A DNA stretch of 64,000 bases from Pseudarthrobacter raffinosi (GTDB lineage Bacteria > Actinomycetota > Actinomycetes > Actinomycetales > Micrococcaceae): contig NZ_JAMXBH010000003.1 of NCBI RefSeq assembly GCF_023913735.1, forward strand, positions 183,072 through 247,071, written 5' to 3'. Positions 50,949 to 60,004 of this stretch are shown in pieces. How positions within the stretch are numbered: the first letter of the stretch is position 1; every line of letters begins with the position of its first letter. The notes under the pieces were generated by a model. The model was not told the DNA's origin, did not search any database, and saw nothing but the letters and a program-made list of their open reading frames with translations. The position numbers and the translations under genes are program-made.

Positions 50949-51986
50949 CTAGGCGGGGATTCCTTCAAGGACCATTGCTTTTCTTTGCCGTACCTTGCCA
51001 CTGACGATCGCGCTGATGCGGTTGGCGAGGACTGCCGCGACGAGGATGCCTCCGATGACTATTTTTTGGTAGCTCGAAGGGACGCCGACGAGGTTAATCA
51101 GGTTGACGGCGGCGGCCAGCGTAATTGCTCCGAGGATGGCTCCCAGAATGCGACCCCGTCCTCCTGAGAGTGCGGCACCACCGATGACGGCTGCGGCGAT
51201 GGCCTGAATCTCATAACCATTGCCGAGATCGGCCGGGACGTTGGTGTTGCGACCTGCCATGATGATGCCCGCCACAGCGGCGGCCAAACCGCTGAAGATG
51301 TATGCCTGCATGCGCACCCTGTCCACGCGCACGCCTGACTGCATGGCGCCGGTCTTGCTGCTTCCCACGGCGAAGAAGTGAGTTCCCATGCGGGTGAAAC
51401 CCAGGATTCCTCCGAGCACCAGCGCGACAAGGAGCGCGATGACCATCGGCAGTGTAAGAGGCCCTGCCAACGGGGTTAGACCGCCGATGATGTAAAACTC
51501 GGGAACCATATAGCCGATGATCGGAACACCCTTGGTCCAGATGTACAGGACACCACTGGCGAAACCAAGCATTGCAAGAGTCGCGATGAAGTCCGGCAGC
51601 CCGAGACGGGTGATCAGCAGGCCGTTGCCCAGGCCGACCAGAGCCCCCATGGCCAGTGCGGCCAGGAGCGCTGCGAACAGCGGCAGTCCAAAGTTCATGG
51701 CGGCCGCGGAGACACCAGCGCAGAGTGCCATCGTGGTGCCTATCGACAGATCGATGCCTCCGGAGACCAGAACGACCGTCATGCCCATGGCCAGGATCAT
51801 GACCACGAGGCTGTTATTGACGAGGTTGTAGAGGTTTGAGCCGTTGAGAAACACCGGCAGTGTGAACGCTGCCAGCAGACAGATGAGCACCAACAGGGCC
51901 AGCACCCCCAGCGTCGGGTCGACAAGCAGACGGGTGACGACGCGGTCGACCACAGTCTGGTTCTTCTTCAATGAAGTCGTTTCCAT
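50949..51986 (-). CDS. Sugar ABC transporter permease (CUT2), first-listed
   Basis: A 345-residue inner-membrane protein of the RbsC/XylH family: GMTVVLVSGGIDLSIGTTMA, LPDFIATLAMLG, GRNTNVPADLGNGYEIQAIA and AAVIGGAALSGGRGRILGA. It has about ten helices. It lies three bases after the stop of the other permease and 80 bases before the binding protein gene. The two permeases differ clearly, so they probably form a heterodimeric channel. Confidence 0.92.
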   Translation of the reverse strand: METTSLKKNQTVVDRVVTRLLVDPTLGVLALLVLICLLAAFTLPVFLNGSNLYNLVNNSLVVMILAMGMTVVLVSGGIDLSIGTTMALCAGVSAAAMNFGLPLFAALLAALAMGALVGLGNGLLITRLGLPDFIATLAMLGFASGVLYIWTKGVPIIGYMVPEFYIIGGLTPLAGPLTLPMVIALLVALVLGGILGFTRMGTHFFAVGSSKTGAMQSGVRVDRVRMQAYIFSGLAAAVAGIIMAGRNTNVPADLGNGYEIQAIAAAVIGGAALSGGRGRILGAILGAITLAAAVNLINLVGVPSSYQKIVIGGILVAAVLANRISAIVSGKVRQRKAMVLEGIPA

Positions 51987-51989
51987 TTC

Positions 51990-53039
51990 TCAGTCCTGCT
52001 TCCCTGTGCCGAGCAAGTGTGTTTCCTGGAGCTTTGCCGGCGCCGGAGGTGTAGGGCCACTTTTGCTGCGTTTCCTAATACCGCCCAGTACCAACTGCTG
52101 GATTCTTCGATCGAAGACAACTCCGGCAACGATGCAGAGTCCAGTCACGATGCTGAAGTACACCGGGTCCACACCGTTAAGCCGCAGTCCCTGCTGGAGA
52201 GTGGCGAGCATGAGCCCGCCGGCGACCGCCGCCCAGACTGAGCCTCTGCCTCCGGCGAGGCTCACGCCACCCAGAACTGCCCCGGCGATGGCAACGAATT
52301 CGTAGCCGTTGCCAAGGAAGGCCTGGACGGCCCCCAGGCGTGATGCCAACAGGACACCGGCTGCGCCGGCGAGCAGCCCCGAGATAACGAAGGTTCCGAG
52401 CCTGACGCGGTTCACGTTCACGCCGGCGACATTTGCCGCACCGGGGGCGATGCCTATGGCAAAGATACGGCGTCCGAAGACAGTTCTGATGAGGAGGAAC
52501 TGCATGAGGACAAAAATGATCGCTGCTATCCAGAATCCCGTGGGAACCCCAAGGAAGTTTCCGTATACAAGGTCCGAGAAGCCTGGGGTGCTGACGCCCT
52601 GGAGTGGAACCTTTTCCGTCAGGACAATGAGCAGGCCGCCGGCTATATTCAGTGTTGCGAGGGTAACGATAAAGTCATTGATTCCAAATACTGTGATCAT
52701 CAGCCCGTTGAATAGGCCGAAGACCAGCCCGGTGGCAACGCCTACAGCCACGGCCGTCCATGTTGGGGCGCCGGAGACGAGTGCCCACATCGTGGTACCG
52801 GCGCTGAGTCCCGCGACGGTTCCGACGGAGAGATCGATGCCGCCGCCGACGATCACGATTGCCACTCCGACGGTGAGGAGGAGGATCGGGATAGCGTTAT
52901 TGATGTAGTCGCGGACGCTTCCCGAGGTCAAAAATACTGGAGACATGATCTGAAAGACGATGATGACGATGACCAGCGCGATGACGATGGGAACGCCGCT
53001 GGTAGAAAGGATGCGGGACGCAGCCCGTTGGAAGTTCAT
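51990..53039 (-). CDS. Sugar ABC transporter permease (CUT2), second
   Basis: A 349-residue RbsC-like permease: GVAIVIVGGGIDLSVGTVAG, INDFIVTLATLNIAGGLL, GAVQAFLGNGYEFVAIAGAV and LGGVSLAGGRGSVWA. Its ATG at 53039 overlaps the ATPase stop by four bases (ATGA). Two distinct permeases with one ATPase recur in ribose-type transporters for less common sugars (for example autoinducer-2, rhamnose and erythritol systems). Confidence 0.92.
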   Translation of the reverse strand: MNFQRAASRILSTSGVPIVIALVIVIIVFQIMSPVFLTSGSVRDYINNAIPILLLTVGVAIVIVGGGIDLSVGTVAGLSAGTTMWALVSGAPTWTAVAVGVATGLVFGLFNGLMITVFGINDFIVTLATLNIAGGLLIVLTEKVPLQGVSTPGFSDLVYGNFLGVPTGFWIAAIIFVLMQFLLIRTVFGRRIFAIGIAPGAANVAGVNVNRVRLGTFVISGLLAGAAGVLLASRLGAVQAFLGNGYEFVAIAGAVLGGVSLAGGRGSVWAAVAGGLMLATLQQGLRLNGVDPVYFSIVTGLCIVAGVVFDRRIQQLVLGGIRKRSKSGPTPPAPAKLQETHLLGTGKQD

Positions 53040-54622
53040 GATTCGGTCCTGCCTGCAGACATTGCGAGGATACGGTTTTTGACGGCTTCAAACTGGCCCG
53101 AGACCAGGGCATGGGGGACATGGTCGACCGAGCCCACGAGCCTCCCCTTTTTCATGATGATGACCCGATGGCTCAGCTCGACGAGCTCCCCGATCTCCGA
53201 AGCGATAACGATGGCTGCGCCCCCGTTCGCCACGAATTCACGGATCAGGTTGTGGACCTCGACTTTGGCGGAGACATCGATGCCCTGGGTAGGTTCGTCG
53301 AAAATCAGCAGATCGGGGTTGGTGTTAAGGCAACGGGCGACAATGGCCTTTTGCTGGTTTCCACCGCTGAGATTCCGAATTTTTTCCCTCACATCGGCGG
53401 TCTTGATGCCAAGACGTTGCCGGTAGCTTTCCGCCTGGGACACCTCGTCGCGGCCTTTCAGAACGAAACCCAGCCACGAGACCCGATCAAGGCTGGAAAT
53501 GGAGATGTTTTCCGAGACAGACAGTTCAGGCAGAATGCCCAGCTGCTTCCGGTCCTCGGGCAGCATCGCCAGCCCCTTTTGATAGGCGGCGCTCGAATCG
53601 GAAAACTTGACCGCCTTGCCTTTCAGGTGCACAGTCCCACTGCTGATCTTGTCGATGCCCATGATCGCGCGGGCGAGTTCTGTGCGGCCTGCCCCCGCGA
53701 GCCCTGCGATCCCCAGGACTTCGCCCTTATGGACGGTAAGGGAAATGTCACGGAGGATGTAGCTGCGGTTGACATCGGTGAGACGGAGGACTTCTTCGCG
53801 GGACTCTTCTGCCTCCGTGACGACCGCTGCGGTGGCCGTGGAGCCGAATTCCCCTGCGGCTATGCCGAACATCATGCCCAGCAGATCGTCAACGGAGGTG
53901 TCTGGAACCTCAACGGTACCGACGAGGCGGCCGTCCCTGAAGACGGTGGCAGTGTCAGCGAGCCCAAAGAGTTCCTCAAGATGGTGCGTCACCCAGATGA
54001 GGGAGACTCCCTTGCCGCGCAGGCGGCGCATGTGCTCGAAAAGATTCAGGCGCTCCTCTTCTTCAAGGCCCGATGTTGGCTCATCGAGGATCAGGAGGCG
54101 GGTGTCAAAGGCCAGAGCCTTGACGATTTCGACGACCCGTTTCTTCAGGGCTCCGAATTCGCCGACGGGCAGCTTCAGGTCTTCCTCCGTGAGCCCGAAC
54201 TCGGAGGCCAGGGACCGCACACGATCTTCCATGTGGCGGCGGTCCAGCCTCACGTTTAAACCAAGGAACCGTGCATTTACTTCTCTGCCAAGAAAGATGT
54301 TGTCCAACGTCGTCAGGGCAGGAACCAGGGAGAGCTCCTGGTGAATGGTATTGATACCGCTGCCCAGCGCATCGGTGGGCCGGCGCAGCTCCAGCCGATT
54401 GCCCGACAGCATGATCGTTCCGGAGTCAGGGGAGGTGAGGCCCGAAAGAATGTTGATAAGCGTCGATTTGCCGGCGCCGTTGCCACCGAGCAATGCGTGT
54501 ATCTCGGCGGGACGGACCTGGAGTCCGACGGCGTCCAAGGCGGTAACACCCTGATAGTGCTTGCTGATTCCTTGGACATTGAGCAGGAAACCGTCAGCAT
54601 CAGGGGCTGGGCGTTCAGTCAC
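53036..54622 (-). CDS. Sugar ABC transporter double ATPase (RbsA type, CUT2)
   Basis: A 528-residue protein with two ATPase domains. Domain 1: Walker A GGNGAGKST (about residue 46), Walker B LLILDEPTSGL; its signature is unusual (GEFGALKKRVVEIVKAL where VAxxQxVEIAKAL is common). Domain 2: a degenerate Walker A, GLAGAGRTELAR (Arg for Lys), then a normal LSGGNQQKAIVARCL and LLIFDEPTQGID. This asymmetry is normal for the family. I start at GTG 54622, where GAAGGAG precedes by seven bases; ATG 54640 overlaps that site. It is the first gene of the nine-gene unit. Confidence 0.92.
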   Translation of the reverse strand: MTERPAPDADGFLLNVQGISKHYQGVTALDAVGLQVRPAEIHALLGGNGAGKSTLINILSGLTSPDSGTIMLSGNRLELRRPTDALGSGINTIHQELSLVPALTTLDNIFLGREVNARFLGLNVRLDRRHMEDRVRSLASEFGLTEEDLKLPVGEFGALKKRVVEIVKALAFDTRLLILDEPTSGLEEEERLNLFEHMRRLRGKGVSLIWVTHHLEELFGLADTATVFRDGRLVGTVEVPDTSVDDLLGMMFGIAAGEFGSTATAAVVTEAEESREEVLRLTDVNRSYILRDISLTVHKGEVLGIAGLAGAGRTELARAIMGIDKISSGTVHLKGKAVKFSDSSAAYQKGLAMLPEDRKQLGILPELSVSENISISSLDRVSWLGFVLKGRDEVSQAESYRQRLGIKTADVREKIRNLSGGNQQKAIVARCLNTNPDLLIFDEPTQGIDVSAKVEVHNLIREFVANGGAAIVIASEIGELVELSHRVIIMKKGRLVGSVDHVPHALVSGQFEAVKNRILAMSAGRTES

Positions 54623-54675
54623 GCGTGCGCTCCTTCTCATCGTTGAAAATAGCGTGGGATAAGGATCCCTCGAGG

Positions 54676-54709
54676 GTGACCCAAGTCACTTACCAACCAA
54701 TATAGTTGG
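54676..54709. promoter_or_regulatory. Two inverted repeats upstream of the sugar ABC operon
   Basis: GTGAC-CCAA-GTCAC at 54676-54689 and CCAAC-7-GTTGG at 54693-54709 lie 54-87 bases before the ATPase start, where operator and promoter are expected. The regulator is unknown; the ROK protein at 56049 is the nearest candidate. The rest of the 429-base gap 54623-55051 holds no gene I can support. Confidence 0.4.
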
Positions 54710-55051
54710 GTCTAACAACAAAAGCAATGATTGCCGGCCAGGTTTTAATGTCGGATTCTGTCGGCTTGCGAACGTAGCCCTCAAAACCCACACTTTCCAG
54801 CCAATGGCGGGCTGCAAAGAGGTATGGCGGCCCGGTCAAGGACCTCTCGTACCGGGGCGACTCGGAGTGCATCACGGGAGTGGCTTTGGAATAAGTGAGG
54901 CGATTACCGGCAACCAAGGCAATAAGTTGAGAGGAACCACTGACCTTTAGTGGCAGCTGTGACCGCCTCCTCCAACGCAACGCCAGTGAACGCAGTGCCC
55001 GGGTGCCGCAAACGGCACTCGCCTACTACGGGAGCGGCTTGAATTGGTCAA

Positions 55052-56062
55052 TCATGTGGCGCTGAATCGGTAACAGCTGCTGTGGCGGTACTGGCGGCCT
55101 GCCGACAGAACAATCGAGGGAAACCCTGGGAGGGCAGGTGAATCAGGGATGTGCTGGGGCTCAAGGCAAAGAGCGTGTCCCGCACCAAAGATGGAACCGT
55201 TGCGCCCCGCTATTCTGGGCAGCCGGTTAGCGCTGTAGACCTGCAGTGACGGCTCGGATGTCAACAGCTCCATGGTGCGGCCGCTCGCCGGGTCGTAGAG
55301 GGTGGCGGCGAGCTGATGGCTGCCGTCGCGGGCATCCAGCACGTAGGTATGGTCCAGTCCCGGCCACGGCTCACCGCCCTCGGCGGGGAGCAGGTCTGCT
55401 ATTGGGCGCCGTAGGCGATAATCGAGTGCCGTACCCGCCACGGGCTGCAGGGCGCCCGTGGGGATGAGGTCCGGGCCCGTCCGCAGTACGTTCTGCGCTG
55501 CAATCATCAGGTGGTGGTCTGTTACGGGGACGTTCCCACCGGCGAGATTCCAGTAGCTGTGATTAGTGAGGTTGACCGGCGTGGATTGGTCACACGCTGC
55601 CGTGAAGACCGTCCACATCTCATTCGTGTCTGTGAGCAGGTATTCGACGCGTGCGTACAAATTCCCAGGGTAGCCCTCCTCCAGATGGGGACTGACATAT
55701 TCGAAGACGATGCCCTTGCCGCCGTCAGGTTCCGATTCGGTCACCGACCAGTCAACACGGTCGAAACTTCGGGAGCTGCCCCCGTGAAGATGGTTGTTTC
55801 CCTCATTTCGGTCGAGCTGGACGTCCAGATCGACCGAAACGAAACGTCCCCCCGCAATACGTCCAGCCACCCGGCCGATGGTGGCTCCAAGGTACAAATC
55901 AGTGTGGCGCTTGTAGGACTCCAGTGTGTCCAAGCCTAGGACCACATTGTCAGGTGTGCCGTTTCTGTCCGGCACCTGCAGCTCAACGAGGCGTGCACCG
56001 AAGCTGCTGACGGTCATAACCAGACCGCGACCGTTGCTGACAGTAAACTCATCGGCTGCCAT
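55052..56062 (-). CDS. galM: Aldose 1-epimerase (mutarotase)
   Basis: A 336-residue beta-sandwich enzyme with the GalM landmarks: GATIGRVAGRIAGGRF, NHLHGGSSRSFDR (catalytic His region), VNLTNHSYWNLAG (second His), GLDHTYVLD, and LCLEPQHIPDSP with the catalytic Glu. It interconverts alpha and beta anomers of aldoses, for example glucose, galactose or xylose. ATG 56062 lies inside the last codons of the ROK gene (14-base overlap), so the two are coupled. In this neighbourhood xylose is the natural substrate: the enzyme would supply the alpha-anomer to xylose isomerase. Confidence 0.9.
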   Translation of the reverse strand: MAADEFTVSNGRGLVMTVSSFGARLVELQVPDRNGTPDNVVLGLDTLESYKRHTDLYLGATIGRVAGRIAGGRFVSVDLDVQLDRNEGNNHLHGGSSRSFDRVDWSVTESEPDGGKGIVFEYVSPHLEEGYPGNLYARVEYLLTDTNEMWTVFTAACDQSTPVNLTNHSYWNLAGGNVPVTDHHLMIAAQNVLRTGPDLIPTGALQPVAGTALDYRLRRPIADLLPAEGGEPWPGLDHTYVLDARDGSHQLAATLYDPASGRTMELLTSEPSLQVYSANRLPRIAGRNGSIFGAGHALCLEPQHIPDSPALPGFPSIVLSAGRQYRHSSCYRFSAT

Positions 56063-57335
56063 TAAGGGCCGTCCTCTCTGACTCTTGGGAGGATTTGTCG
56101 GGCACCCTCCCTGCTTTCTGGGCTGATAAGCCAGCGGGATCGGCGAGAAGCGGTGAGAACGCTAGCTCCGCTGCCCCCACCATGAGAAGGTCGGCCCCCA
56201 GCTTTGGCCGGGAAATCGTGACGTCGTTCCATGACACTGGAAGGGCCTCATGCGCGACCACTTTGTGAAGGCGTTCGGGGTCCAGCGCATACAGGGATCC
56301 GAGGAAGCCTCCCAGAATAATCAGTCGCGGATTAAGAATGTTGATGGCGCCGCCAAGAGCGATGCCGAGAAAGTCCAGCTGTCGGTTCACTTCGGAACGG
56401 ACCGCCAGTGACTTGGCGGCGAACAGTGCCTGTTCGAGTTCATCCGTGTCGGCGGAGGACAGGCCCAGAACCTCAAGCAACGCCAACCTTGTCACTTCTG
56501 ACTCGAATGTGCCGCGGACACCGGCGCTGTCGGCCCTGCCGTCGCTACGTACACGAGTGTGGCCCAACTCTCCGGCATACCCACTGGTTCCGCCGAGTGC
56601 GACACCGCTGGAGATGACTCCTCCGCCGACGCCGCTGGCTCCGCCGTTGAGATAGATCATGTCGTCAATGCCACGGCCGGCGCCAAACGTCCGTTCTGCA
56701 CGGGCGCCAAGGCTTGCATCATTGCCGGCGGAAGTGGGGTATCCGGTAGCGTCCGCCAGCATTTCCGTCAGCGGCTCGTCTTTCCACCCAAGATGCGGAG
56801 CCAGGCGGACCAGTCCGTTGCTCTGGCAGACCAAGCCGGGAACGGCGATTCCAATTCCAACAATGCGCGTTTCAGTCTGAAGGCCGCCCTGAATGCCCGC
56901 AATGATCGCCGAGGTGATGTTCACAGCTTCGCGAACCGTCGGAGGTTTCTCCGTGGGAAAACGGATGCGGTTCTGGACAACCCCTCCCAGCCCGACCACC
57001 CCCACGGTTACAGCGTCTACCTCGGGGTTCACCGCAATCGCGACCGTATCGGGGTTGGTTTGCACAACGGAGCTCGGCCGTCCTACCTGGCTGGTTGTCT
57101 CCCCCGAGGATTCTGTGACCAAGCGGAGATCAACCAGTTCGCCCACCAGGGCCGCTATGGTGGACCGGTTCAGCCCGGTCCGCCGGGTAAGTTGTGCCCT
57201 TGGGATGCTCCCTGCGTGATGTACCAGCGTAAGAATCGTGGACAGGTTGTGCTGACGGACACTGTCCAGGTTATTTCCCATTGCCTGCGGCCGTGGTCCG
57301 GCATCCCTGGGCGAAGAGAAGCTACTCGTCGACAC
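56049..57335 (-). CDS. ROK-family transcriptional regulator (XylR-like), zinc cysteines lost
   Basis: The 428-residue protein has an N-terminal winged helix (RQHNLSTILTLVHHAGSIPR, then LTRRTGLNRSTIAALVGELV) and a sugar-kinase-like ROK domain (GIGIAVPGLV, AGNDASLGARAE, GGVISSGVALGGTSGYAGELGH). The usual zinc motif CxCGxxGCxE after the GH is absent; the block reads VRSDGRADSAGVRGTFE without a single Cys. GTG 57335 follows GGAG by five bases. It diverges from the Gfo/Idh/MocA gene, and a XylR-like box lies between them (57461-57479). Inferred role: repressor of the xylose genes. Confidence 0.88.
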   Translation of the reverse strand: MSTSSFSSPRDAGPRPQAMGNNLDSVRQHNLSTILTLVHHAGSIPRAQLTRRTGLNRSTIAALVGELVDLRLVTESSGETTSQVGRPSSVVQTNPDTVAIAVNPEVDAVTVGVVGLGGVVQNRIRFPTEKPPTVREAVNITSAIIAGIQGGLQTETRIVGIGIAVPGLVCQSNGLVRLAPHLGWKDEPLTEMLADATGYPTSAGNDASLGARAERTFGAGRGIDDMIYLNGGASGVGGGVISSGVALGGTSGYAGELGHTRVRSDGRADSAGVRGTFESEVTRLALLEVLGLSSADTDELEQALFAAKSLAVRSEVNRQLDFLGIALGGAINILNPRLIILGGFLGSLYALDPERLHKVVAHEALPVSWNDVTISRPKLGADLLMVGAAELAFSPLLADPAGLSAQKAGRVPDKSSQESERTALNGSR

Positions 57336-57460
57336 AGCATCTCCAACCGTCGTGTTTCCTGCAGAGCCTCAATTGGACACCGTCCCTTCTAAGAGTGAGG
57401 GGTGAAGGACCGCAGAGTCCATTGAGTGGCCATCGCGTCCGTCGATCAAATTTTAATATG

Positions 57461-57479
57461 TAGTTTGCTTGAACAAATG
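57461..57479. promoter_or_regulatory. XylR/ROK-like operator in the divergent promoter
   Basis: TAGTTTGCTTGAACAAATG contains TTTG-6-CAAA and resembles the TTAGTTTGTT...AACAAACTAA box of Firmicutes XylR, a ROK protein. It lies 26 bases before the Gfo/Idh/MocA start, opposite the ROK gene. Confidence 0.5.
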
Positions 57480-57504
57480 CAGGATAACAGCGTACTCTTC
57501 AATT

Positions 57505-58584
57505 ATGACTTCCATCACACCCGAAACTGAGGCAGACCGCCCTATCCGCGTCGGAGTCGTCGGATACGGTCTTGCAGGTAAAGTATTCCACTGTCCTTTC
57601 ATCGAAGCCAGCCCCTCTTTCTCCTTGGATTTCATTGCAACAAATGACTCGAGCCGCAGGAGGCAGGCACAGCGTGACCACCCAAAGGCCACCATTGTTG
57701 CCGACTCCAACGAACTCCTGGACCACGCCCCTGGGCTTGATCTCGTCGTTCTAGCTGGCCCGCCCTCCACGCACCTCGCCCAAGGCATGGCCTTTTTGGA
57801 CAGGGGAGTGGGTCTCGTTGTTGACAAGCCTTTTGCCGCGTCCGTGGCCGACGCTGAGCGGCTGATCCAAAAAGCCGAAGAGGCCGACAAACCGCTGATC
57901 GTTTTCCAAAACAGACGATGGGACGGAGATTTTCTCACCATTAAGAAGATCATCGCTGCCGGCGAGCTGGGAAAGATTTACCAATTCGAATCCAGTTTCG
58001 AGCACTGGGCGCCCGAGGCGGACACCAAATGGCAGGACGTTACACCCCCCTCACTTGGTGGCGGAGTGGCCTTTGACCTGGGAAGCCACCTGATTGACCA
58101 GGCCCTTGTCCTCTTCGGCCCGGTATCGAATGTGAGATCAGATCTGCGAACAGTCCGAGCCGGTGGCGGCAACGATGACGCTAGCTACATCGAACTCCAT
58201 CACAAATCTGGGGTGTGCTCACGATTGTGGATGAGCAGACTGGGTGGCCAGCCCGGACCGCGGTTCCGTGTGCTGGGTACGGGGGGAGCTTACGTTTCAT
58301 ACGGGCTGGACGGTCAGGAACCAGCCTTGGCCTCCGGCCTTCTGCCGGACGACGACCGATACGGCATCATGCCCGAGGAGACCTGGGGAACGCTGGGGAT
58401 CTCAGCCGCCGGTTACCCCCCACCCTCCAAAGTCCCTACCGAAAGGGGCAGCTACCCGGCCTTTTATGAGGGCGTAGCCGCCGCCATTCGTGGAACAGGC
58501 GCCGCACCCGTTGCTCCGCACGAGGCCCTGGAAGTTGTCAAAATCCTCGAACGCATTCACAAAGAATCTCCGGGGCACCCCTGA
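57505..58584 (+). CDS. Gfo/Idh/MocA-family NAD(P)-dependent oxidoreductase
   Basis: A 359-residue two-domain dehydrogenase: Rossmann motif [13 protein letters not shown] at about 17-29, the [16 protein letters not shown] block with the catalytic Lys, and [15 protein letters not shown] at the domain junction. The second domain has [16 protein letters not shown] with the His used in sugar binding. Members oxidise inositols, glucose or xylose, or their 3-keto forms. The gene opens a rightward unit before xylA and is divergent from the ROK regulator. ATG 57505 is used, since TTG 57469 would put the operator inside the gene. A sugar dehydrogenase feeding the pentose pathway is likely; the exact sugar is unknown. 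Confidence 0.87.
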   Translation: MTSITPETEADRPIRVGVVGYGLAGKVFHCPFIEASPSFSLDFIATNDSSRRRQAQRDHPKATIVADSNELLDHAPGLDLVVLAGPPSTHLAQGMAFLDRGVGLVVDKPFAASVADAERLIQKAEEADKPLIVFQNRRWDGDFLTIKKIIAAGELGKIYQFESSFEHWAPEADTKWQDVTPPSLGGGVAFDLGSHLIDQALVLFGPVSNVRSDLRTVRAGGGNDDASYIELHHKSGVCSRLWMSRLGGQPGPRFRVLGTGGAYVSYGLDGQEPALASGLLPDDDRYGIMPEETWGTLGISAAGYPPPSKVPTERGSYPAFYEGVAAAIRGTGAAPVAPHEALEVVKILERIHKESPGHP

Positions 58585-58714
58585 CCAAGAGCCTGTCCCA
58601 AACGACTGGGCTCCGATATCAGGACCTCAGGCATGCGAGAGAACCGGTCCTATAGCTGGACCACGCTCAGCAAGCCAACCCAATCAATCCCACCATCCCA
58701 AAGAGGTGCTAGAA

Positions 58715-59902
58715 ATGACAGTACAACCCACACCCGAAGACCGTTTCACGTTCGGCCTCTGGACAGTCGGATGGACCGGCGCCGACCCCTTCGGCGTTGC
58801 CACGCGTGCAGCACTGGACCCGGTCGAGGCCGTCCACCGGCTTAGCGAACTGGGCGCCTACGGCGTCACCTTCCATGACAATGACCTGGTTCCCTTCGAT
58901 GCCACGGCGTCGGAACGGGAGCTGATCCTGAAGAACTTCAAGTCAGCTCTTGCCGAGACTGGCTTGAAGGTCCCGATGGTGACCACCAACCTGTTCAGCC
59001 ACCCGGTCTTCAAGGACGGCGGGTTTACCTCCAATGATCGTTCCGTCCGCCGCTTCGCGCTGAGCAAGGTCCTGCGCAACATCGACTCCGCTGCCGAGTT
59101 CGGCGCGGAAACCTTTGTGATGTGGGGCGGGCGTGAAGGTAGCGAATACGACGGTTCCAAGGACCTGTCTGCGGCGCTGGACCGGATGAAGGAAGGCGTG
59201 GACACCGCCGCCGCTTACATCAAGGACAAGGGCTACAACCTGCGCATCGCCCTCGAACCCAAACCCAACGAACCCCGCGGCGACATTTTCCTGCCCACTG
59301 TCGGCCACGCCCTGGCGTTCATCGCCCAGCTCGAACACGGCGACATCGTGGGCCTGAACCCCGAAACCGGCCACGAACAGATGGCGGGCCTGAACTTCAC
59401 CCACGGCATCGCCCAGGCCCTCTGGGCGGGCAAGCTTTTCCACATCGACCTCAACGGGCAGCGCGGCATCAAATACGACCAGGACCTCGTCTTCGGCCAT
59501 GGCGACCTCACCAGCGCCTTCTTCACCGTGGACCTTCTGGAGAACGGCTTCCCCAACGGCGGCCCTCGCTACGACGGCCCGCGCCACTTCGACTACAAGC
59601 CCTCCCGCACCGACGGTTACGACGGCGTCTGGGAGTCCGCGAAGTCCAACATGGCCATGTACCTCCTCCTCAAGGAACGGGCCCTCGCCTTCCGCGCCGA
59701 CCCTGAAGTGCAGGAAGCCCTGAAAACCTCCGGAGTCTTCGAACTCGGCGAACCCACGCTCACTGCGGGTGAATCCACGGCGGACCTGCTCGCGGACAAG
59801 TCCTCGTTCGAGGACTTCGACGCCAGCAAGGCAGGGGAGCGCTCCTTCGCGTTCGTCCGGCTCAACCAGCTCGCCATCGAGCACCTGCTCAACGCCCGCT
59901 AA
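58715..59902 (+). CDS. xylA: Xylose isomerase
   Basis: The 395-residue TIM-barrel isomerase has the actinobacterial length and motifs: [19 protein letters not shown] with the catalytic His, [33 protein letters not shown] with the metal Glu, [16 protein letters not shown] and [19 protein letters not shown]. It converts D-xylose to D-xylulose (also glucose to fructose) with two divalent metal ions. ATG 58715 has AGAGGT upstream; the longer frame overlaps the oxidoreductase gene. The xylulokinase gene follows after a strong hairpin. Confidence 0.96.
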   Translation: MTVQPTPEDRFTFGLWTVGWTGADPFGVATRAALDPVEAVHRLSELGAYGVTFHDNDLVPFDATASERELILKNFKSALAETGLKVPMVTTNLFSHPVFKDGGFTSNDRSVRRFALSKVLRNIDSAAEFGAETFVMWGGREGSEYDGSKDLSAALDRMKEGVDTAAAYIKDKGYNLRIALEPKPNEPRGDIFLPTVGHALAFIAQLEHGDIVGLNPETGHEQMAGLNFTHGIAQALWAGKLFHIDLNGQRGIKYDQDLVFGHGDLTSAFFTVDLLENGFPNGGPRYDGPRHFDYKPSRTDGYDGVWESAKSNMAMYLLLKERALAFRADPEVQEALKTSGVFELGEPTLTAGESTADLLADKSSFEDFDASKAGERSFAFVRLNQLAIEHLLNAR

Positions 59903-59922
59903 GGGCGAAAGCACTCCATGCC

Positions 59923-59957
59923 CGCCGTCGGACCCGGTTTGTCCGGGTCCGACGGCG
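59923..59957 (+). terminator. Very stable hairpin between xylA and xylB
   Basis: CGCCGTCGGACCCGG (59923-59937) pairs perfectly with CCGGGTCCGACGGCG (59943-59957) around the loop TTTGT. It lies 20 bases after xylA and 48 bases before xylB. It may terminate part of the message so that more xylA than xylB is made, or protect the xylA 3' end. Confidence 0.65.
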
Positions 59958-60004
59958 CACCACACGATTCGTTTTGATTCAAACCCTTTTGAAAGAACCC
60001 AGCC

